From Collinsella sp. (lineage in GTDB: Bacteria; Actinomycetota; Coriobacteriia; Coriobacteriales; Coriobacteriaceae): a stretch of 28,475 nucleotides of DNA. The stretch covers positions 1 through 28,475 of the forward strand of contig JAHHSP010000003.1 in NCBI GenBank assembly GCA_020025115.1, written 5' to 3'. The translations under genes were made by a program, and so were the position numbers. Of this stretch, positions 23,620-28,475 are shown piece by piece (positions within the stretch are counted from its first letter, which is position 1; every line of letters starts with the position of its first letter). Under the pieces are notes generated by a model. It was given only the letters and a program-made list of their open reading frames with translations, was not told the DNA's origin and did no database searches.

Positions 23620-24417
23620 ATGGACGTGAATTTCCTTCAGATCGCCCTGGTCTTCCTGGTGACCTTTGTTGCCGCTATCGACCAGTTCGACTTTACGGAG
23701 TCCCTGTACCAGCCCATCGTCACCGGCCCGATCATCGGTGCCATCCTCGGCGATGTGCAGACCGGCCTCGTGGTTGGTGGTACCTACCAGCTCATGACCA
23801 TTGGTAACATGCCCATTGGTGGTGCTCAGCCGCCGAACGCTGTTATTGGTGGCATTATGGCAGCCGTCTTTGCCTGCACCCTCGACATGGATCCCAACGT
23901 CGCCGTTGCGACCGCGATTCCGTTCGCCCTGCTCGGCCAGTATGGCGTGACCCTGTTCTTCACCCTTCGTGCCCCGATGATGGAGTCTTTCCGCGCCGCG
24001 GCTGTGAAGGCTGACACCAAGGCCATCACCAAGCTGACCGTCGTGTCCGAGGTCATCCTCGGCCTCATCTTCGCCGCGATCGTCACCCTGTTCTTCGTCG
24101 GTGGCCTCACCGCCGGCCAGGCTGTCGTCTCCGCCATCCCCGCATGGCTCAACGCCGGTCTGTCCGCCGCTGGTGGCATGATGAAGTTCGTCGGCTTCGC
24201 GATCCTGCTGAAGATCATGATGTCCCGCGACATGTGGGCATTCTTCCTGCTCGGCTTTGGTCTCACCACCATCGTGCACGGCATCCCCGCGCTCGCCAAG
24301 CCTGAGCTCCTGATCATGGCCATCATTGGCTTCGGCCTCGCTTTCTGGGACTTCCAGCAGCAGACCGAGCTCAAGGGCGCTTCTTTTGACGGAGGTGATA
24401 TGAGCGATGGCATCTAA
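23620..24417 (+). CDS. PTS mannose/sorbose-family EIIC
   Basis: An integral membrane subunit of 265 residues that forms the sugar channel together with IID. About eight hydrophobic segments are visible. Family features include the N-terminal IDQFDFTESLYQPIVTGPI, GLVVGGTYQLMTIGNMPIGG and the following PPNAVIGGIMA. The length matches AgaC/AgaW/ManY proteins. A very strong AAAGGAGG site precedes the ATG. Its 3' end overlaps IID by 11 bases, giving tight coupling of the two membrane partners. N-acetylgalactosamine or galactosamine is the favoured substrate from context. Confidence 0.95.
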   Translation: MDVNFLQIALVFLVTFVAAIDQFDFTESLYQPIVTGPIIGAILGDVQTGLVVGGTYQLMTIGNMPIGGAQPPNAVIGGIMAAVFACTLDMDPNVAVATAIPFALLGQYGVTLFFTLRAPMMESFRAAAVKADTKAITKLTVVSEVILGLIFAAIVTLFFVGGLTAGQAVVSAIPAWLNAGLSAAGGMMKFVGFAILLKIMMSRDMWAFFLLGFGLTTIVHGIPALAKPELLIMAIIGFGLAFWDFQQQTELKGASFDGGDMSDGI

Positions 24418-25501
24418 TGAGTTTGTCGTCCCCGCGCAGTACGAGGATCTCACTCCTGCGCCGAACGTCGATAAGAAGACGCTCAACCGCATGGTCTGGC
24501 GCTCCTACTGGCTCCAGTCCTCGTTCAACTACGAGACCATGCAGTCCGGTGGTTGGCTGTTCTCCATGGTCCCTGGCCTCGAGAAGGTTCACACCAACAA
24601 GAACGACCTCGCTGCGTCGATGTACCACAACCTGGACTTCATCAACACGCACCCGTTCCTGGTCACCTTCGTTATGGGTATCGTTCTCTCCCTCGAGCAG
24701 AACAAGGTCGATACCCAGACCATCCGCTCCGTGCGTATTTCCGCTGCCTCCCCGCTGGGCGGCATCGGTGACGCCCTGTTCTGGCTGACGCTCGTGCCGA
24801 TCACGGCCGGCATCACCTCGAACATGGCCATCGAGGGCAACATCGTTGCCCCGCTCATCTTCCTGGTGGTCTTCCACGCCGCCCTGTTCGCCTGCCGCTT
24901 CGGCCTCATGAACTGGGCTTACAAGATGGGCACCTCTGCCATCGACTCCCTGACCTCCAACATGCAGGCCTTCACCCGCGCTGCCGCCATCATGGGCTGC
25001 TTCGTGGTTGGCGCCCTGACGGTCAACATGGGTGGCACCCAGATCAACCTCAACATCCCGAACGGCACCACTCGTGGCCTCGCCGCTCACACCGTTGTGG
25101 TTTCCAACGAGGAGGCCGAGAACTTCGACCTCGCCATCGATACCGAGACCGCCAAGCCCGGCTCCCTCGGCATGACCGCTGAGGACGGTTCCGCCCTCAT
25201 GGCTGCCGACGCCGATGGCAACGCTGTCGAGACCGGCATCGTCGACCTGGGCAACGGCATGAGCTCCGTCACCTACGCTGAGGTTACCGAGACTCCGGTT
25301 TCCTTCTCCGTGGCCGACACGCTTGACACCGTCATGCCCAAGCTCGTTCCTCTGGCGCTCGTCATGCTGCTTTACTTCCTGTTCGCCAAGAAGAACTTCA
25401 CCCCCATCAAGGGTATAGTTCTGATGCTGCTCATCGGCATCCTCGGCGCCCTGCCGCTCAACGAGTGGCTCGGCCTCACCTGGTGGACTGGTCTCTGGTA
25501 A
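24407..25501 (+). CDS. PTS mannose/sorbose-family EIID with an extra insertion
   Basis: The second membrane subunit of the transporter, 364 residues. The N-terminal part is typical: WRSYWLQSSFNYETMQSGGW, then LKxVH-like GLEKVHTNKNDLAASMYHNL, then SPLGGIGDALFWLTLVPI. The C-terminus PKLVPLALVMLLYFLFAKK and GILGALPLNEWLG is also typical. Usual IID proteins have 270-300 residues. The extra length lies mainly between about 210 and 300, an acidic, Gly/Thr-rich segment (for example AEDGSALMAADADGNAVETG) replacing the short loop that normally precedes the final helices. Known topology places that loop outside or at the membrane surface. No frameshift is visible and codon use is unchanged. Confidence 0.95.
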   Translation: MASNEFVVPAQYEDLTPAPNVDKKTLNRMVWRSYWLQSSFNYETMQSGGWLFSMVPGLEKVHTNKNDLAASMYHNLDFINTHPFLVTFVMGIVLSLEQNKVDTQTIRSVRISAASPLGGIGDALFWLTLVPITAGITSNMAIEGNIVAPLIFLVVFHAALFACRFGLMNWAYKMGTSAIDSLTSNMQAFTRAAAIMGCFVVGALTVNMGGTQINLNIPNGTTRGLAAHTVVVSNEEAENFDLAIDTETAKPGSLGMTAEDGSALMAADADGNAVETGIVDLGNGMSSVTYAEVTETPVSFSVADTLDTVMPKLVPLALVMLLYFLFAKKNFTPIKGIVLMLLIGILGALPLNEWLGLTWWTGLW

Positions 25502-25545
25502 TTCCAGCTGACTGATGAGGTGACATCTCCCCCAGATGCGCCTGT

Positions 25546-25584
25546 AAACCCGGCGTGGGCTTAGTTCTCACGCCGGGTTTTTCT
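25546..25584 (+). terminator. Intrinsic terminator of the PTS operon
   Basis: A perfect 12-bp stem AAACCCGGCGTG (25546-25557) with 25569-25580 is followed by TTCTT, giving an uninterrupted run of five T with the stem end. It separates the PTS genes from the regulator. Confidence 0.9.
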
Positions 25585-25669
25585 TACCGTTCCCATGTAT
25601 CAATCATGTTCAGCCCACGGTGATCCGATGCGGGCCGATCAATCCGGATATGTATTGGAGGCGAAGCTC

Positions 25670-26401
25670 ATGGCTGCGATGGCTCGCAAGCAACCCCTGT
25701 ATGACCAGCTCGTCGATATCCTCGCAGATAAGATCGAGCACGAATATCACGCCGGAGACATGATCTCTTCCGAGCGGGAGCTTGCCGAGCGATATGGGCT
25801 GTCCCGGACGACTGTCAGGCTTGCCCTTCAAGAGCTCGAACGCCTGGGACTGATCGTCCGACAGCATGGGCGAGGCACGTTCGTCGCAGATCGATCCGCC
25901 CAGACCACAAACCTCATGCAATCCTATAGCTTTACCGAGCAGATGCGTGAGTTGGGCCGCGATCCGGTTACCACCATCCTTGAGTTCTGCGATGTCGAGG
26001 CAGATAAGAATCTTGCCGAGCACATGGGCGTCCGCCTGGGTGAGAGGCTGTTCAAGCTCAAGCGCTTGCGTTCCGCCGACGGTATGCCGATGATGGTCGA
26101 GCGCTCCTACCTACCCGTCCGCAAGTTCCTGTCCCTCAAGCGTCCCCAGCTTGAGTGCAAGCCTCTCTACGACGTGATCGAGAAGGACTACCACGAGAAG
26201 ATCAGCGTCGCGGAGGAAGAGTTCTTCGCGAGCATCGCTCGTCCCGCCGACGCCCACCTCTTGGATATTTCCGAGGGCTCTCCCGTACTCGATCTGGTTC
26301 GAACCACCTATAACAGCTCGAACGAGATCGTCGAATACACGTTGTCGGTTGCCCGTGCCGACCAGTTTAAGTATCGGGTCCAGCACCGCCGCAGTGATTA
26401 G
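25670..26401 (+). CDS. GntR-family (HutC/UTRA) transcriptional regulator
   Basis: A DNA-binding regulator of 243 residues. The N-terminal winged HTH (about 8-75) contains KIEHEYHAGDMISSERELAE and RYGLSRTTVRLALQELERLG, ending with the wing HGRGTFVAD. The UTRA ligand-binding domain follows (about 95-240), with FSKLKRLRSADG-like FKLKRLRSADGMPMMVERSY and the closing VEYTLSVARADQFKYRV. Family members such as NagR and DasR bind amino-sugar phosphates. The ATG at 25670 follows TTGGAGG; the frame is open to 25595 but with no ribosome site. It sits between the PTS operon and agaS and probably represses both through the ACTGGT-type palindromes. The true ligand is inferred, not shown. Confidence 0.93.
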   Translation: MAAMARKQPLYDQLVDILADKIEHEYHAGDMISSERELAERYGLSRTTVRLALQELERLGLIVRQHGRGTFVADRSAQTTNLMQSYSFTEQMRELGRDPVTTILEFCDVEADKNLAEHMGVRLGERLFKLKRLRSADGMPMMVERSYLPVRKFLSLKRPQLECKPLYDVIEKDYHEKISVAEEEFFASIARPADAHLLDISEGSPVLDLVRTTYNSSNEIVEYTLSVARADQFKYRVQHRRSD

Positions 26402-26412
26402 TCTGTGCGTGG

Positions 26413-26474
26413 GCAGTTGAGGGAATTGAGGGTGAGCGAGGTACAGCTCGTTTGCCGGCAGGGTCCTCAACTGC
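26413..26474 (+). other. Inverted repeat downstream of the GntR gene
   Basis: GCAGTTGAGG (26413-26422) pairs perfectly with CCTCAACTGC (26465-26474). The 42-base interior can form a smaller GAGC/GCTC stem. No T tract follows, so it is a weak terminator candidate or a processing/stability element. Confidence 0.4.
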
Positions 26475-26522
26475 TCAGGCAGTGAATCGCCAATTGTGGC
26501 CAACACGTGAACTCGAGAACTA

Positions 26523-26552
26523 CTGGTTATAACCAGATAACCAACTTATAAT
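26523..26552 (+). promoter_or_regulatory. agaS promoter with overlapping GntR operator
   Basis: A perfect 14-base palindrome CTGGTTATAACCAG (26523-26536) overlaps the -35 region, and a consensus -10 TATAAT lies at 26547-26552, 17 bases past a poor -35 TGGTTA. A repressor bound to the palindrome would block polymerase. The GGT-N4-ACC form is of the HutC-subfamily type, and the gene for such a regulator is next door. Confidence 0.7.
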
Positions 26553-26594
26553 GAAAGCAGCTTGTAAAACCACAAGTCAAAAGGAGTGGTATTA

Positions 26595-27758
26595 ATGTTC
26601 GAGATGACGACCGACCAGCTCAACGAGATTGGTGGCTTCAACACCACCACCGAGATCAAGCAGCAGCCCGAGCTGTGGCTTGATACCCTGAACATCTACA
26701 AGGAGAACCACGAGGCCATCGAGGCCTTCCTGGCCGAGGCCCGTGCCATGGGCGAGGGTCGCCTCTCCATCGTGTTCACCGGTGCCGGTACCTCCGATTA
26801 CGTCGGCGACACCTGCGCCCCTTACCTGCGTCACGCCGGCGACACCAAGCTGTACGATTTCAAGCCCATCGCGACCACCGACATCGTGTCCGCCCCTCGC
26901 GACTTCCTGAACCCCGACGAGCCCACCGTGGTCGTCTCCTTCGCCCGTTCCGGCAACAGCCCCGAGTCCCTTGCCGCCGTTCAGGTTGCCAAGACCTTCG
27001 TGAAGAACGTTAAGTTCATCAACATCACCTGCGCTCCCGAGGGCAAGCTTGCCGTCGAGTCCGAGGGCGACGCCGATCAGCTCACGCTGCTCATCCCGCG
27101 CGCCAACGACAAGGGCTTTGCCATGACCGGCTCTTACAGCTGCATGACCCTGCTCTCCACCCTCGTCTTCGACACCGCTTCCCTCGAGCAGAAGACCGCC
27201 TGGGTCGAGGCTGCCGCCAAGCTGGGTGAGGACGTCGTCGCTCGCGAGCCCGAGATAGCCGAGTTCCTCTCTGGAGACTTCAACCGTGTGACCTACCTGG
27301 GTTCCGGCTCCTTCGTGGGTCTGGCTCAGGAGGCTCAGCTCAAGATTCTCGAGCTTGCCCACGGTCTCGTCGCCACCTCTTGGGATTCCTGCATGGGCTA
27401 CCGTCACGGGCCGAAGTCCTTTGTCGATGACAAGACCATCGTGTTCGTGTACATGAACAACGACGAGTACACCCGTCAGTACGACCTCGACATTCTGAAC
27501 GAGATCGACGGTGACCAGATCGCCGCCAAGACCATCGCCATCCAGCAGGCCGGTGCCACCAAGTTCGACGGCACTTCCTTCACCCTCTCCGGTGAGGCTC
27601 TGCCCGAGGGCTACCTGGCCTTGCCGTTCGTTATGGTCGCTCAGGTCATCTCCCTGCTCAACTCCGTGCGTGTGGGCAATACCCCGGACACCCCGTCCCC
27701 GTCCGGCACCGTGAACCGCGTCGTCAAGGGTGTGACCATCCACCCCTTCGAGGCCTAG
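26595..27758 (+). CDS. agaS: AgaS-type SIS-domain galactosamine-6-phosphate deaminase/isomerase
   Basis: A cytoplasmic protein of 387 residues with two SIS (sugar isomerase) domains. AgaS enzymes convert galactosamine-6-phosphate to tagatose-6-phosphate with release of ammonia. Features: FTGAGTSDYVGDT (61-73, first SIS loop), VVSFARSGNSPESLAAVQVA (phosphosugar-binding Ser cluster about 115-125), INITCAPEGKLA, YLGSGSFVGLAQEAQLKILE (second SIS domain) and MGYRHGPKSFVDD near the active-site His. It is of the expected length. The ATG at 26595 follows AAGGAG; a further ATG at 26604 is possible. It is preceded by the operator/promoter pair and followed by a terminator, so probably a single-gene transcript. 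Glucosamine-type SIS enzymes are related but shorter or fused to a glutaminase. Confidence 0.93.
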   Translation: MFEMTTDQLNEIGGFNTTTEIKQQPELWLDTLNIYKENHEAIEAFLAEARAMGEGRLSIVFTGAGTSDYVGDTCAPYLRHAGDTKLYDFKPIATTDIVSAPRDFLNPDEPTVVVSFARSGNSPESLAAVQVAKTFVKNVKFINITCAPEGKLAVESEGDADQLTLLIPRANDKGFAMTGSYSCMTLLSTLVFDTASLEQKTAWVEAAAKLGEDVVAREPEIAEFLSGDFNRVTYLGSGSFVGLAQEAQLKILELAHGLVATSWDSCMGYRHGPKSFVDDKTIVFVYMNNDEYTRQYDLDILNEIDGDQIAAKTIAIQQAGATKFDGTSFTLSGEALPEGYLALPFVMVAQVISLLNSVRVGNTPDTPSPSGTVNRVVKGVTIHPFEA

Positions 27759-27777
27759 GCTTCACAGTCGTCTGATG

Positions 27778-27857
27778 TGCAATTGGGGACAGGTACAAAT
27801 TGCGCATCAATTGCGCTCAGCTCGGAAATGCGCAAAACGTACCCGTCCCCAAATGCA
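27778..27857. repeat. Imperfect inverted repeat with nested palindrome
   Basis: TGCAATTGGGGACAGGTAC (27778-27796) is complementary to 27839-27857 with 2 mismatches in 19. Inside, TTGCGCAT (27800-27807) pairs with ATGCGCAA (27828-27835). The unit lies between agaS and its terminator. GGGGACAGGTAC-bearing elements of this look are reported in Coriobacteria intergenic regions; I treat it as a possible dispersed repeat. Confidence 0.75.
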
Positions 27858-27870
27858 GCAAAATAAATAG

Positions 27871-27913
27871 AAGGCGCCCGCCCGGTCTTCAAGGACGGGC
27901 GGGCGCTTTTCTT
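27871..27913 (+). terminator. Intrinsic terminator after agaS
   Basis: GCGCCCGCCCG (27874-27884) pairs perfectly with 27896-27906, followed by TTTTCTT. The stem is extended by AAG/CTT-type pairs. It isolates nagA transcription from agaS. Confidence 0.92.
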
Positions 27914-27932
27914 GCCGCTCCCTCGTTGCTTT

Positions 27933-27948
27933 CTGGGTACAAAACCAG
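27933..27948 (+). promoter_or_regulatory. Candidate GntR operator before nagA
   Basis: CTGG-N8-CCAG (27933-27948) with an AACCAGT half-site matches the outer arms of the agaS operator, with two more central bases. It lies 31 bases before the nagA start, downstream of the terminator, where nagA's own promoter must be. Confidence 0.45.
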
Positions 27949-27979
27949 TACGTGCATCAATTTCGTGTTAGGAGAACAC

Positions 27980-28475
27980 ATGAGCACTTATGCAATCAAG
28001 GCCGATGCCTTCTATCTTCCCACTCGCGTCGCCCGTGGCGGCTACCTCATGGTCGAGGACGGCGTTTTCGGCGAATACGTGACTGAGGCCCCCGACTGCG
28101 AGATTCGCGATTACTCCGGTCACGAGATCGCCCCCGGCTACGTCGACACCCATATCCATGGCTTTGACGATCACGACAGCATGGATTGCGAGTCCGAGAG
28201 CGTCGCCATCGTGTCCCATGGCATCCTGAGCAACGGCGTGACCAGCTACCTGCCCACCACGCTCACCGCCAGCACCGAGCAGCTTGAGAAGGCCTGCGCT
28301 TCCGTTGCCGCCTACGTCGAGGCTGGCGATGACACGCCGCACGCCCGTATCCAGGGCATCTTCCTCGAGGGTCCCTTCTTCACCGAGAAGTACAAGGGCG
28401 CCCAGAACCCGGCCTATCTCTCCGCTCCCACCATGGAGAAGCTGAACGCCTGGCAAGCCGCCGCGCATGGTCTTG
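27980..28475 (+). CDS. nagA: N-acetylglucosamine/galactosamine-6-phosphate deacetylase, cut by window end
   Basis: The first 165 residues (of a usual 380) of an amidohydrolase-superfamily enzyme that removes the acetyl group from GlcNAc-6-P or GalNAc-6-P. EIAPGYVDTHIHGFDDHD carries His58 and His60 at the HxH position of the barrel, and GIFLEGPFF has the metal-ligand Glu130. Both match NagA. The ATG follows TTAGGAGA at good spacing, and the frame remains open at the window edge. Context (mannose-family PTS, AgaS) suggests that this copy acts as AgaA on N-acetylgalactosamine-6-phosphate, supplying galactosamine-6-phosphate to AgaS. A GlcNAc role remains possible because the two deacetylases are not distinguished by these motifs. 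Confidence 0.95.
   Translation, partial: MSTYAIKADAFYLPTRVARGGYLMVEDGVFGEYVTEAPDCEIRDYSGHEIAPGYVDTHIHGFDDHDSMDCESESVAIVSHGILSNGVTSYLPTTLTASTEQLEKACASVAAYVEAGDDTPHARIQGIFLEGPFFTEKYKGAQNPAYLSAPTMEKLNAWQAAAHGL

Noticed and set aside
26592..27743. A 383-codon - strand open frame opposite agaS
   Set aside because: Shadow frame with Gly/Val/His bias; agaS is unambiguous on the + strand.

Overview
The window is GC-rich bacterial chromosome with strongly GC-ending codons, short intergenic gaps and clear Shine-Dalgarno sites. Dense sugar phosphotransferase (PTS) gene sets, a water-forming type NADH oxidase, amino-sugar catabolism and a T-box upstream of pheST suggest a fermentative gut actinobacterium of the Coriobacteriia, most like Collinsella. 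That taxonomic call is inferred from gene content and composition; no 16S rRNA is present.

Positions 1-7645 hold the 3' part of an EamA-type exporter, then a beta-glucoside locus on the + strand. It has a PRD/EIIB/EIIA-containing transcriptional activator, the three parts of a lactose/cellobiose-family PTS (IIA, IIB, IIC), a GH1 6-phospho-beta-glucosidase and a MupG/DUF871 glycosidase. The PTS would import and phosphorylate a disaccharide, and the two hydrolases would cleave the phosphorylated product. Positions 7648-8926 (- strand) hold ccdA and a membrane-anchored TlpA-like thioredoxin, a thiol-redox pair.

Positions 9100-13036 hold a T-box leader with an intrinsic terminator, then pheS and pheT. 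Positions 13190-21719 are mixed housekeeping and accessory genes: a zinc-dependent phospholipase C-like protein, NADH oxidase (-), M18 aminopeptidase (+), a multi-cysteine flavodoxin-like oxidoreductase (-), a peptide-deformylase-like protein lacking the catalytic glutamate, an M20 amidohydrolase (-) and a flavodoxin (-). Between them lie a tandem/inverted repeat cluster (17247-17364) and a 980-base gene-poor stretch (18600-19579) that contains a decayed YbjQ-family gene.

Positions 21875-28475 form an amino-sugar locus. It comprises a mannose-family PTS (IIA, a YajC-like membrane protein, IIB, IIC, IID), a GntR/UTRA regulator, the sugar-phosphate isomerase/deaminase agaS, and the start of nagA (cut by the window end). 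ACTGGT/ACCAGT-type operator candidates precede the PTS operon, agaS and nagA, which suggests one local regulon. The gene set fits uptake and catabolism of N-acetylgalactosamine or galactosamine, such as mucin sugars. The kinase and aldolase steps are not in the window.

I saw no rRNA or tRNA gene, CRISPR array, intact insertion sequence or phage gene. No wholly new system is evident. The most distinctive items are the degenerate deformylase, the YajC-PTS association, the MupG plus GH1 plus cellobiose-PTS combination, the extended IID subunit and the shared operator set.
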